The notes under the pieces are model-generated. The model saw nothing but the letters and a program-made list of their open reading frames with translations, did not search any database and had not been told where the DNA came from. Below, one piece after another: positions 1 to 7,772 of a stretch of DNA of 57,393 nucleotides. The stretch's first letter is position 1, and each line of letters starts with the position of its first letter. Both the position numbers and the translations under genes were made by a program. Source of the stretch: JBKECY01 sp047975025 (lineage in GTDB: Bacteria; Bacillota; Clostridia; Lachnospirales; Lachnospiraceae); assembly GCA_047975025.1 (NCBI GenBank), contig JBKECY010000031.1:1-57393 (forward strand), in the 5' to 3' direction.

Positions 1-41
1 TTGACGATGATTTGCTCCGTTGTGTACCTTGCTTTTCCCAT
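1..41 (-). CDS. IS3-family transposase OrfA, N-terminal fragment
   Basis: Only the first 13 codons are present (MGKARYTTEQIIV), and the frame continues past the window edge. This N-terminus matches the helix-turn-helix OrfA of IS3-family elements, which binds the IS ends and makes the full transposase by frameshifting into OrfB. The start is supported by AAAGGAG upstream. It is partial because of the contig end, so whether it is intact is unknown. It is identical to the start of the copy at the right end. Confidence 0.7.
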   Translation of the reverse strand, partial: MGKARYTTEQIIV

Positions 42-119
42 TTTTGTACTGCTCCTTTTTGTTAGTTTATCATATCAAAACTAACTCTTCCACTGGTACA
101 AAGATCGGGGGGCACTCCA
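1..119 (-). mobile_element. Left-end fragment of an IS3-like insertion sequence
   Basis: This is the reverse complement of 57274-57393 over its whole length. Read on the minus strand it starts TGGAGTGCCCCCCGATC at 119, has an AAAGGAG ribosome binding site, and enters a transposase OrfA that runs off the window. Ends of the TG...CA type and an OrfA beginning MGKARYTTEQII fit the IS3 family. Identity with the other copy stops sharply after position 119, which places the IS boundary there. The target duplication cannot be checked because the far end of the IS lies outside the window. Confidence 0.85.
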
Positions 120-484
120 AACATTTCTTCACAGCAACGGTGTCTGAGAGAGACAATCTAGTTAGTGCCGGCTGGAAGTATGAAGGAATCGCATGGAAGG
201 CACCTCGGCAGGGTAATCCCGTGTATAGATTATACGAACCGGCAAGCGGTGCACACCTCTACACCAGAGATGCATCCGAACGCTCCAATCTCTTGAAATT
301 GGGCTGGAAGAATGAAGGTACTGCATGGTATTCAGATCCGGCGCAGAAGCGTCCGATTTATCGGTTGTACAACAAAAATGCAACAGCTGCAGCAGCACAT
401 CACTATACGGTCAATGCTACTGAGCGTGACAATCTGGTGAAGGCAGGATGGAAATATGAAGGTATTGCGTTCTACGGAGCGTAA
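120..484 (+). pseudogene. 3' fragment of a cell-surface protein with DUF5648-type repeats, cut by the IS
   Basis: From the IS edge to the TAA at 482-484 the frame encodes about two and a half copies of a repeat of roughly 45 residues: HFFT..VSERDNLVSAGWKYEGIAW, then VYRLYEP..GAHLYT...ERSNLLKLGWKNEGTAW, then IYRLYN..HHYTVNATERDNLVKAGWKYEGIAFYGA. This is the pattern of DUF5648-type repeats, found at the C-terminus of secreted glycan-active and wall-associated proteins of Gram-positive gut bacteria. The 5' part is missing because the IS is inserted just before the first HFFT. Reading upstream into the IS leaves no native start, so this is a broken gene end. Confidence 0.75.
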
Positions 485-508
485 GGGAATATTGAAAGAC
501 ATAAAGAT

Positions 509-532
509 ACCCCAGGCTGATTGGCTCGGGGT
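509..532 (+). terminator. Probable terminator of the surface-protein gene
   Basis: The stem ACCCC/GGGGT is extended by G-T, G-C and C-G pairs after one mismatch, and a T-rich stretch (TGTTATGTTTATT) follows. It lies 25 nt after the stop at 484. The U-run is imperfect. Confidence 0.45.
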
Positions 533-560
533 TGTTATGTTTATTGTCTGACACATACTA

Positions 561-755
561 CTAAAGCGAATAAAGCACCAAATCCCAAAATAACCCTGTT
601 ATCATTTGACAGCAAGACATTGTTTTTCCATCAAACATGCTACAAGCTTTGGAGTAATCCTTTAAACAGTTATCTAACTCGCTATTGCCAGAACAAAAAT
701 CCTTAGCAATACCTTCCATTGTTCTGTCGTATAGCTGGACGTTAAGTGAGCTCAT
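561..755 (-). CDS. Small cysteine-containing hypothetical protein, 64 aa
   Basis: Not recognised. The protein is 64 residues with five cysteines (about positions 21, 30, 38, 48 and 49), which suggests metal or disulfide chemistry. Its ATG overlaps the stop of the upstream 56-aa ORF in an ATGA arrangement (752-755), typical of translational coupling, and this is the main reason to believe both are genes. There is no signal peptide or clear membrane segment, although the last 15 residues are hydrophobic. Confidence 0.45.
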   Translation of the reverse strand: MSSLNVQLYDRTMEGIAKDFCSGNSELDNCLKDYSKACSMFDGKTMSCCQMITGLFWDLVLYSL

Positions 756-922
756 TTCTTCTTTGTCACCTCTGACTTACAAACTCCGCCCTCTACATAA
801 AGCTTGAAATCGTGATTTTTTATATAATCACGTCTCCCTCTTGCTTCTTCTGATAAATTATTTGTACGCTTCACAGGAGAAGTAGACACAAACGGCCTAC
901 GTGCATCATATGCGTAGTTCAT
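752..922 (-). CDS. Small basic hypothetical protein, 56 aa
   Basis: The ATG at 922 is preceded by a very good ribosome binding site (GAAAGGAGG, 6 nt spacing). An upstream in-frame ATG at 946 lacks one, so 922 is preferred. The product starts MNYAYDARRPFVSTSPVK, is rich in Lys and Arg and ends SEVTKKK. No family is recognised. It is coupled by ATGA overlap to the cysteine-containing ORF downstream and has a 24-bp palindrome 58 nt upstream of its start. Confidence 0.5.
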   Translation of the reverse strand: MNYAYDARRPFVSTSPVKRTNNLSEEARGRRDYIKNHDFKLYVEGGVCKSEVTKKK

Positions 923-979
923 AATTATCCTCCTTTCAAAAATCATACACTCGTTAAAAAACTCTACAAACCAGAAAAT

Positions 980-1003
980 CCATGATAAAATGAATTATCA
1001 TGG
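980..1003. promoter_or_regulatory. Perfect palindrome, candidate operator
   Basis: CCATGATAA and TTATCATGG form perfect 9-bp arms around a 6-nt centre. The palindrome lies upstream of the 922 start on the minus strand. There is no U-run on either side, so a repressor binding site is more likely than a terminator. No regulator gene is adjacent. Confidence 0.5.
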
Positions 1004-1179
1004 TAAGAAAATGTTTATAGATTCAATGTGCATTATTAAAACAAGTGCCTAGAAATATAGACTTATACATTGGACTTGCTTGTATAAAAATTGTATCACG
1101 ATATTGCGAAGCATTCAATCTGTTTCTAGTTTTCATCACAAGCAACAAATTGTGTCAATCATTTTTTGCAACAAAAAAA

Positions 1180-1199
1180 GGCGCAACCGAAGCTACGCC
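1180..1199 (-). terminator. Intrinsic terminator, minus strand
   Basis: Read on the minus strand, GGCGTAGC-TTCG-GTTGCGCC is an 8-bp stem with two G-T pairs and a stable TTCG tetraloop, followed by seven T residues. It would end transcription of the 34-codon ORF at 1227-1331. Confidence 0.7.
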
Positions 1200-1226
1200 A
1201 TTGCAATTTATAGTGTGCTGGTGTAG

Positions 1227-1331
1227 TCATTTAATGCTTTCATCACTTAATGACTTCCTTTTTAGTGAATTCTTTTTTTCCATTTTTTCCATTATTTCTT
1301 TAAAGTTAGTATCCATTACATTTTTTAGCAT
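1227..1331 (-). CDS. Possible 34-aa small protein
   Basis: The frame encodes a short charged peptide beginning MLKNVMDTNFKEIMEKMEKK and ending SLSDESIK. AAGGAG lies three bases before the ATG, which is short spacing; an in-frame internal ATG (M6) is an alternative start. A strong minus-strand terminator follows 28 nt after the stop, which supports a transcription unit here. No family is recognised and coding status is uncertain. Confidence 0.3.
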   Translation of the reverse strand: MLKNVMDTNFKEIMEKMEKKNSLKRKSLSDESIK

Positions 1332-1495
1332 TAGCTCCTTCGCACTGAAGAACGACAACGTAATGGAAACGGCTCCCCACTTTTAAGAACAAATGAAAAA
1401 AGCAGATATCACCGTAGACACCTACTTTAAAAAAATATGCAACTTATAATGCAACTTATAATTACTTTTAGCTGAATATTCAACGTTTCTATAAA

Positions 1496-1567
1496 GCTGC
1501 TAACGGGATTTGAACCCGTGACCTCCGCCTTACCAAGGCGACGCGCTACCTACTGTGCCATAGCAGC
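1496..1567 (-). tRNA. tRNA-Thr (anticodon GGT)
   Basis: The minus strand folds as a cloverleaf of 72 nt: acceptor GCTGCTA/TAGCAGC, anticodon arm TCGCC-TTGGTAA-GGCGG with anticodon GGT, and T-arm ACGGG-TTCGAAT-CCCGT. CCA is not encoded. It stands alone, between the small ORFs and the sugar operon. Confidence 0.93.
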
Positions 1568-1666
1568 ATAAATTACCACGCCCTTGATTCTATCAAAACG
1601 CCCGTACCTTGTCAAGCAAAACAGCATGTATTTAGAGCTAAAATATATAAAAAAATATAAAAGCTT

Positions 1667-1701
1667 ACCGACAGTCCTTTTTCCGTCTAGGAACTGCCGG
1701 T
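1667..1701 (-). terminator. Hairpin after the Gfo/Idh gene
   Basis: On the minus strand, ACCGGCAGTTCC pairs with GGACTGTCGGT (one G-T pair and one mismatch) and is followed by AAGCTTTTATATTTTTTATA. It lies about 40 nt after the stop at 1740 and probably ends the nine-gene sugar cluster. The U-run is interrupted. Confidence 0.55.
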
Positions 1702-1739
1702 ATGTTTCATTTTTAAATCCTCGCCCTGCTCATTTTGGG

Positions 1740-2888
1740 TTATACAGGCATCCAGACATTCCCCTGATTTGAGCTTGCTACCACTGCATGGACGAATCTG
1801 ACTCCCTTCGCGCCATCTCCTACTGTCGGGAAGTCGAAAACCTGTGCCGCATCTGCTTTCCCCTCACAAATCTGTCCAATCGCTTCTATAAATGCATGAT
1901 AGTGATTGGCAACGGCAAATACCAATCCTTCGGGATGCCCTGACGGGATATGGTTCAACTCTGCCGCCCTGCCGGTAATATAACCGGTTCCTCTATGATA
2001 GATTTGATCCGGCTGTCCCTTTTTCGTAACTTTCAGGTAATTAGGGTCTTCCTGCGCCCACTCAATGGCTCCCTCTGTACCAAACATACGAATCACCAGA
2101 CCATTTAAATGTCCCACACAAACTTGCGAACAACTGAATACTCCATGTACATTATTGTCAAATTCCAGAAGAATGTTCGCATTTAATTCAAGCTCCATCC
2201 CGTAGGTATCCAGAACCGCCAGTACTTTTTGTGGATGGTATCCCGTAATATAAGACACTGTGTTCTCAATATGTGTCCCAATATCCCCAACACAATTAGA
2301 GATTCCAGTCTTTTGTGGGTCAGTTCTCCAGACAGACATCTTGGTCGTAGTTTCTCCTTCACCCCCCACCTCATCTATCAGCCAATCCTGAAAGTACTCG
2401 GCATTAATATTGAGCAGCTTTCCGATTGCGCCTTGTTCCATCATATCCTTTGCCAGTTTGACCATCGGATAGCCTGAATACGTGTACATGACGCCAAAAA
2501 GCAGATTCTTTTCTTGTGCAAGAGCCGTCAGTTCCTCTGCCTCCTGTACCGTAAAGCAAAGCGGCTTTTCACACATCACATGTATCCCCGCCTCCAGGAA
2601 GGCTTTACTTATTTCATAATGGGTATTGTTAGGAGTGACAATGCTTACGAAATCTATTTTGTCATCCCGTCCTTTCTCACCACTGGCCATGGCCTGGTAA
2701 CTATCGTAGCATCTCTCCGGTTCTATTTCATAGAAATCTGCACATTCCCGATTTTTTTCTGCATTTGAACTAAAGCAACCGGCTGCAATCACCGCAGTTT
2801 CTTCTAATGCAATTGCTTTTCGATGTACCGCTCCGATAAAGGCACCAGCTCCGCCTCCTACCATACCATATTTCAATTTTCTGCTCAT
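1740..2888 (-). CDS. Gfo/Idh/MocA-family NAD(P)-dependent oxidoreductase
   Basis: The product has 382 residues. The N-terminal Rossmann fold has GGGAGAFIG at 11-19, and the family EKP motif is at 107-109 (E107, K108, P109; K108 is the usual catalytic lysine). D202 and H206 in GDIGTHIEN fit the C-terminal substrate domain. Such enzymes oxidise or reduce sugars, inositols and their keto forms in the cytosol. GGAG seven nt before the ATG supports the start. As last gene after an ABC sugar importer and a TIM-barrel isomerase it likely acts in catabolism of the imported sugar or polyol; the substrate cannot be read from sequence. Confidence 0.88.
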   Translation of the reverse strand: MSRKLKYGMVGGGAGAFIGAVHRKAIALEETAVIAAGCFSSNAEKNRECADFYEIEPERCYDSYQAMASGEKGRDDKIDFVSIVTPNNTHYEISKAFLEAGIHVMCEKPLCFTVQEAEELTALAQEKNLLFGVMYTYSGYPMVKLAKDMMEQGAIGKLLNINAEYFQDWLIDEVGGEGETTTKMSVWRTDPQKTGISNCVGDIGTHIENTVSYITGYHPQKVLAVLDTYGMELELNANILLEFDNNVHGVFSCSQVCVGHLNGLVIRMFGTEGAIEWAQEDPNYLKVTKKGQPDQIYHRGTGYITGRAAELNHIPSGHPEGLVFAVANHYHAFIEAIGQICEGKADAAQVFDFPTVGDGAKGVRFVHAVVASSNQGNVWMPV

Positions 2889-2915
2889 GGCAATTCTCCT
2901 TTCTGACTCATCGCA

Positions 2916-3908
2916 TCAATCATTTGCAATGGCACTGTCAAAGGCAAAGTCCGAAGCAGCAAAGTCTGCTTTTCGCACGAAGGCTGCCGCTTCAGGGGCA
3001 CCGGCCTCTCGTTCCATACCACTGTCTTCCCACTCCACAGAAAGCGGTCCGGTATAATTATATGCGTTAAGTACACGTATTATGTTCTCAAAATCCACTT
3101 CCCCATGGCCTAAGGAACGGAAGTTCCAGCCACGTCTTAAATCACCAAAATCAATATGCGACCCCAGCAGACCCGACTTGCCATTTAATGTAACCGCTAC
3201 ATCTTTCATATGTACATGGTACACCTTATCAATGAAATCTTCCAAAAAGATATGCGGAGTCACTCCCTGCCACAAAAGGTGGCTTGGATCAAAGTTCAGG
3301 CCGAATTCATTACGGTCTGCAAATACTTTGAGCAAGCGCTGTGTCGAATAATAGTCGAATGCAATCTCGCCCGGGTGTACTTCGAGAGCAAATTTGATGC
3401 CTTGTTCTGCAAATACGTCTAGAATTGGCAGCCATAATTCGCGGATTTCATGGAATCCGGCTTCCACCATCGCTTCCGTAGTCTGCGGAAAGGAATACAA
3501 GTACTTCCATATGGGAGAGCCGACAAAACCGGTTACGACATAGCATCCTAATTTTTTGGCGGCAATAGCTGTATATTTCATAGTTTCAATTGCCCAGTCC
3601 CGAATTGCATCCGGTTGATCTGCCAAGGCAGACGGTGCAAAATTATTCAGCCGCGGATCGTTATAATCACCGACACACTGACCAATGATGTGTGCTGCGA
3701 GTGCTTCGCATTTTAAATCGTATTTTGCCAAGGTCTGTTTGATTTCTTCCACATAGGAATCGTCTTCGGCTGCCCGCCTGACATCCAAATGATTGCCCCA
3801 GCAGGCAAGTTCGACTCCGTCATAGCCAAATTCTTTGACTTTTTTACATAATGTATCCATTTCCAGATCTGTCCACTGGCACGTTGTAAGTGTCAATAAT
3901 CTTCCCAT
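2916..3908 (-). CDS. Sugar phosphate isomerase/epimerase-like TIM-barrel protein
   Basis: The product has 330 residues when started at the ATG with GGAGG eight nt upstream; an ATG two codons earlier is too close to that site. It has AP-endonuclease-2/xylose-isomerase-like TIM-barrel features: GYDGVELACWG near 30, LEVHPGE, NFDPSHLLWQG, HVHMKDV and a late VEWEDSGMERE, which carry the expected acidic and histidine metal ligands. Related enzymes (IolE, IolI, hydroxypyruvate isomerase-like) act with Gfo/Idh dehydrogenases on inositol or keto-sugars. It precedes the Gfo/Idh gene by 27 nt in the same operon. Confidence 0.85.
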   Translation of the reverse strand: MGRLLTLTTCQWTDLEMDTLCKKVKEFGYDGVELACWGNHLDVRRAAEDDSYVEEIKQTLAKYDLKCEALAAHIIGQCVGDYNDPRLNNFAPSALADQPDAIRDWAIETMKYTAIAAKKLGCYVVTGFVGSPIWKYLYSFPQTTEAMVEAGFHEIRELWLPILDVFAEQGIKFALEVHPGEIAFDYYSTQRLLKVFADRNEFGLNFDPSHLLWQGVTPHIFLEDFIDKVYHVHMKDVAVTLNGKSGLLGSHIDFGDLRRGWNFRSLGHGEVDFENIIRVLNAYNYTGPLSVEWEDSGMEREAGAPEAAAFVRKADFAASDFAFDSAIAND

Positions 3909-3951
3909 CGTCATATCCTCCTACTATTCATATCCTGCTATTTGTATCCTG

Positions 3952-4932
3952 TTATTCCGGTTTCTTTCTCAACATCTGTAACCCAACTGCAATCAGCAAA
4001 ATGACTCCTTTTACCGTATCATTGAGCAGGGCATTCATCCCCAGTGAGGTGATAATCTTATCAATGATTGTAAATGACATGGTACCAAAGATAATTCCCA
4101 GGATTTTTCCTTTGCCACCTGACATATTAATGCCGCCGATTACTGTGGCCGCTATGGCATAGAGCTCAAAGCTCTGCCCTGATGTGGCCGGGTCAAAGGA
4201 AGTATCCTTAGCGATTTTTAAGAAGGATGCGATTCCCACAAATCCACCACATATGGCGAACATCATGACTCTGGTCCAGACCACATTAATACCGGCAAGC
4301 TTTGCCGCTTTTTCATTACTTCCTACTGCATAGGTGTTTTTTCCAAATTTAGTACTCGAAGTCACATAGATCATGAAAACTGTCAGCAGCAAAAAGATAA
4401 TGGCAATTTTAGGTATCGTCGCAATATTTCCATTTCCAAATTCAAACAGAGATCTATAACTGGACAGTGAAGCTTCCACACGATAACGTGTCTCTCCCAT
4501 CTCATTCATCATATACTGTGAAACAGAACGGAAAATAAGCATGGTTGAGAGCGTTACAATAAACGCCGGCATTTTGAATTTCCCTACCAGTACTCCGTTA
4601 ACCAGCCCACAGGCTATACCAACCAGCACAGCACATAGCAGGGTCAGGAATACACTATTGACCTTATTATAGAACAAAATTGTAATTCCGCCGATAAACA
4701 CAAAGACTGAACCGACCGAAAGGTCAATATCACCTGTAAGAATCACCATGCCCATACCCAGTGCAATAGTTCCCATAATAGCACTATGAAGAAAAATATT
4801 AGTGATACTGGTCCATGATGTCGCATCTCCGTTAATATATAGGAATACCCCGAAAATAATGATAAAGACTACGATAAAATTATAGTCACTCCATATCTTC
4901 TTTCCTATGCTGCTTATATGTTTTGTCTTCAT
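3952..4932 (-). CDS. Sugar ABC transporter permease (RbsC-like)
   Basis: The product is a hydrophobic 326-residue protein with about nine or ten membrane segments, of the branched-chain permease family used by ribose, xylose and galactose importers. It has GDIDLSVGSV in the first third and GGINMSGGKGKILG in the last third, both typical of RbsC-like permeases. Its ATG overlaps the stop of the ATPase gene in an ATGA arrangement, so the two are coupled. It should form the channel used by the binding proteins encoded upstream. Confidence 0.92.
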   Translation of the reverse strand: MKTKHISSIGKKIWSDYNFIVVFIIIFGVFLYINGDATSWTSITNIFLHSAIMGTIALGMGMVILTGDIDLSVGSVFVFIGGITILFYNKVNSVFLTLLCAVLVGIACGLVNGVLVGKFKMPAFIVTLSTMLIFRSVSQYMMNEMGETRYRVEASLSSYRSLFEFGNGNIATIPKIAIIFLLLTVFMIYVTSSTKFGKNTYAVGSNEKAAKLAGINVVWTRVMMFAICGGFVGIASFLKIAKDTSFDPATSGQSFELYAIAATVIGGINMSGGKGKILGIIFGTMSFTIIDKIITSLGMNALLNDTVKGVILLIAVGLQMLRKKPE

Positions 4933-6446
4933 TTTTCTCCCTCCACATAGGTCTTCTCTACATTTAAAGCGTTCGTCGCATATAGCATGACCTGTTCTTC
5001 ATTGATATCGCTTCGCTTTAATATGGTCTGAACCTGCCCATGATACAACACCACGCACCTGTCTGCAATTTTCTGGATTTCCGGTATTTCTAATGTATTC
5101 ACCAGAATTGTCTTGCCTTCTTTGGACAGTTCCAGAATCAGTCTGTAAATTTCTTCTTTGGCACCTACGTCAATTCCCTGTGTTGGGTTATCAAACAGAA
5201 TAACATCCGCTTTGGTATTAATCCATCTCGCCAGAATAATTTTCTGCTGGTTACCGCCTGACAGACTGGTAATCAGATTGGAATAATGCCCTGCCTTGAT
5301 ACTTAGCAGATTCTTAAGCTGTTTGTATTTTTCGAGTTCTCTGTGCTTAAAGATATGCTGCATACGATTATGAATCACATGTTCCGAAATGTACATATTC
5401 TCAAGCAGGGACATATCCGGAATGACCGAATTCTCCTTTCGGTTGGCAGCCACCATTGCAATTTTCTTGCGCATCGCCGTCCTGCTGCTGCGTATATTCA
5501 ACTCTTCACCATGTACAGTCAGTCTGCCCCCACTGCTTTTCATCACTCCAAAGATCGTCTGCATCAGTTCCGAACATCCTGCCCCCTGCAGTCCGGTCAG
5601 ACCTATGATTTCTCCTTTTTTTATCTCAAGATTTATGTCCTGAAACCCCTGGCCTGAATACGCATCCAGTTTTAGAACAATTTCATCAGCAAGTGTTCGC
5701 TCTTCATACAGCATTTCATTGGAATAACTTTTCCCTACCATATATCTGGTAATTTCCTCCGGTGTTGTCTCACAGGTTTTACCGGAATGGATAAATGCAC
5801 CATTTCGAAGTACCGTATATCGATCCGAGATGTGAAAAATCTCCGGCATTTTGTGTGAAATAAAGATAAATGTACACTTTTGTTCTTTTAGCCTGCGAAT
5901 CAGTGTGAACAAACGGTCAATTTCTTCGCGATTCAATGCTGTGGTCGGCTCATCCAAGATGACCAGCCTGGCATCCATATGCAGTGCTTTTGCGATTTCT
6001 AACAACTGCTTTTTGCTGGTATCAAGCTCGCCCGCCAATGCCAGCGGATCTATATCCACCCCCAACTCGGCCATCAGTTCTCTGGTCTTTGCAATCATTT
6101 CCTTCTTTTTTAACGTTCCGAGTTTATTCTTGATTTCTTTTCCTAAAAACAAATTTTCATATACTTTTAAATCATTGAAGATATTCAGCTCCTGATGTAC
6201 AAAAGCGATTCCTGCCTGTTCTGCTTCCTTAACACTGGCATGTGCTAATTCTTTTTCACAAAAAAACACTTTCCCTTTGTCTTTTGAGTAGACACCGCCC
6301 AGTATATTCATTAAGGTCGACTTGCCGGCACCATTCTCGCCCAAGAGTGCATGAACCTCCCCTTCTTCGACTTCAAAGGTCACATCATGTAATACATTGA
6401 CTCCAAAAAAGGACTTTGAAATATTTTTCATCTTTAACACTGCCAT
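4929..6446 (-). CDS. Sugar ABC transporter ATP-binding protein (RbsA/MglA-like, two ABC domains)
   Basis: The product has 505 residues when started at MAVLKMKN; an ATG four codons upstream abuts the GGAGG and is unlikely. Two ABC modules are present. The first has Walker A GENGAGKST near residue 40 and Walker B with VILDEPTTAL near 165. The second has LSGGNQQK near 400 and a DNPTQGIDVG segment. The second P-loop is degenerate (GLQGAGCSE), as is usual in RbsA and MglA. It energises the permease encoded next. Confidence 0.93.
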   Translation of the reverse strand: MAVLKMKNISKSFFGVNVLHDVTFEVEEGEVHALLGENGAGKSTLMNILGGVYSKDKGKVFFCEKELAHASVKEAEQAGIAFVHQELNIFNDLKVYENLFLGKEIKNKLGTLKKKEMIAKTRELMAELGVDIDPLALAGELDTSKKQLLEIAKALHMDARLVILDEPTTALNREEIDRLFTLIRRLKEQKCTFIFISHKMPEIFHISDRYTVLRNGAFIHSGKTCETTPEEITRYMVGKSYSNEMLYEERTLADEIVLKLDAYSGQGFQDINLEIKKGEIIGLTGLQGAGCSELMQTIFGVMKSSGGRLTVHGEELNIRSSRTAMRKKIAMVAANRKENSVIPDMSLLENMYISEHVIHNRMQHIFKHRELEKYKQLKNLLSIKAGHYSNLITSLSGGNQQKIILARWINTKADVILFDNPTQGIDVGAKEEIYRLILELSKEGKTILVNTLEIPEIQKIADRCVVLYHGQVQTILKRSDINEEQVMLYATNALNVEKTYVEGEK

Positions 6447-6519
6447 GTGGGCCTCCATTTTTTATATAAGAGAATTCTGCACCGGCAGTACGAGTGCCGG
6501 TGCAGCTCTTATCTACAAT

Positions 6520-7635
6520 CTAGTTTCCTTCGTATGTTCCAAATGGCTGGAATTCAGATACATTGTCCTTGTCTACCACGCTGACAGGAATAATATAATC
6601 CTGCTCTATATCAGTTGCTCCATCTAGATAATCTACCATAACTTCTGTTGCTTCTTGTATCATGGCCGGATCGTATGTAACTGAGAACACATCGAACTCA
6701 GTAGGCAGCTGAATTGTCTTGTGATTATCCGCTAAAACAGCATAGATTTCTGCAAGGCCGGAAGAAGCCGCCAGTGCCTGAAGGGAGCTTATGAACTCAA
6801 CCTTTTTGCTTTCATCCAATGCGGAACCATTCAAAGATTCTAAGACTCCCATGGCAATTTCATCGTCATGTGTGAAAATCCAATTCTTCTTGCTTGTGTC
6901 ACACTGTGAGCTTGAGAACCAGGACTCAAAAAGCTCTTTTCCTGTATCGCGGCTCCAGCCGGTAGCTGCTGACTTAACGACTACTTTATTAATTTCGTCG
7001 TCTGTCCAGCCTTGCTCTGTCAGATAGTCTCTAAATCCTTTCGATCGCAGTTCCGGAACCGAGGAATTATCTCCAATCATTTCATATATGTAATCGTCCT
7101 TCGTAAGTCCTTTTTCAATAAAGCGTTTTGCAGTCTCGTATCCGATACCTTCGTTATCACCTTTTACATTCGCTGCCACTTTTTCATCAATAATCTCACT
7201 TTCGATTACACGATCAAATTGTACGAATGGTATGTCTGCCATTGCGATTTTTTCCAGTGTGGACTGAAGTCCGTTATCATATGGAAGGATTACAATACCC
7301 GCAAGATTATCCGGGTTAGAAAGCAAATCATCCACTTGCTGAATCTGATTCTCTACATCCGTCGCTGCATATACTTTGGCTGTATAGGCAAGACCCTCAG
7401 CATTTAGCTTATCAACTTCTTCTTGTGCATAGGTCAACACCGCACCGGTCCACCCATGGTCAGCACTAGGTACCATAACTGCAATTTCCTTGCCACTGCT
7501 GTCGGCGGCACTTTCAGTTGCCGCATCAGGGCTGCTGTCACTTCCGCCCTCCGATTTTGTACCGCCGCACCCTGTTAGAATTGTCGTCAGTAACAAAGTA
7601 CACATTACTAAAGCTGCCATCATACGTTTTTTCAT
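6520..7635 (-). CDS. Sugar ABC transporter substrate-binding lipoprotein
   Basis: The product is 371 residues with a lipoprotein signal; the lipobox LTGC puts the lipidated cysteine at 23. It is a type I periplasmic-binding fold (RbsB-like) with FDR, VKGDN and a late FTHDDEIAMGVL motif. The same three motifs occur in the 12.7-13.7 kb lipoprotein, so the two are paralogues. Its position 73 nt before the ATPase makes it the transport binding protein. It has its own promoter region with a motif shared with the paralogue. Confidence 0.92.
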   Translation of the reverse strand: MKKRMMAALVMCTLLLTTILTGCGGTKSEGGSDSSPDAATESAADSSGKEIAVMVPSADHGWTGAVLTYAQEEVDKLNAEGLAYTAKVYAATDVENQIQQVDDLLSNPDNLAGIVILPYDNGLQSTLEKIAMADIPFVQFDRVIESEIIDEKVAANVKGDNEGIGYETAKRFIEKGLTKDDYIYEMIGDNSSVPELRSKGFRDYLTEQGWTDDEINKVVVKSAATGWSRDTGKELFESWFSSSQCDTSKKNWIFTHDDEIAMGVLESLNGSALDESKKVEFISSLQALAASSGLAEIYAVLADNHKTIQLPTEFDVFSVTYDPAMIQEATEVMVDYLDGATDIEQDYIIPVSVVDKDNVSEFQPFGTYEGN

Positions 7636-7667
7636 TAGTTTCCTCTCCTTTTCTTTTTGATGCCATA

Positions 7668-7673
7668 ACTATA
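7668..7673 (-). promoter_or_regulatory. Likely activator-dependent -10 for the ABC importer operon
   Basis: TATAGT on the minus strand lies 33 nt before the ATG at 7635. No good -35 is at the usual distance, which fits a promoter that needs an activator. Further upstream are TTGTCA (7708-7713), the 15-bp palindrome AGAGGT-ATC-ACCTCT (7693-7707), and the repeat motif at 7749-7772. Confidence 0.35.
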
Positions 7674-7748
7674 ACATCCAAAACTGATAAAGAGAGGTAT
7701 CACCTCTTGACAAAACACACGAATGGCAGCCTTTTTTTACGAATCTTA

Positions 7749-7772
7749 GTATCCTTACATGCGATTCGTATC
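7749..7772 (-). promoter_or_regulatory. 24-bp direct-repeat motif, copy 1 (candidate YesN-type regulator site)
   Basis: On the minus strand the layout is GATAC-N6-CATG-N4-GATAC: two GATAC half-sites in direct repeat with a 19-bp period and CATG at a fixed place between them. It starts immediately after the stop codon of the upstream lipoprotein gene (7773-7775), so this gap is regulatory space. The same layout occurs at 13736-13759. Two ACGAAT copies 20 bp apart (7719, 7739) and an inverted copy (7764) lie beside or inside it. Confidence 0.5.

Noticed and set aside
20..484. A 154-codon ORF running from inside the IS into the repeat protein
   Set aside because: The first 34 codons are antisense to the IS leader; only the part after 119 is native sequence, so it is an accidental fusion frame.
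1045..1386. A 113-codon plus-strand ORF, hydrophobic and Phe/Ser-rich
   Set aside because: No ribosome binding site, AT-rich chance composition, and it overlaps a minus-strand terminator and small ORF.
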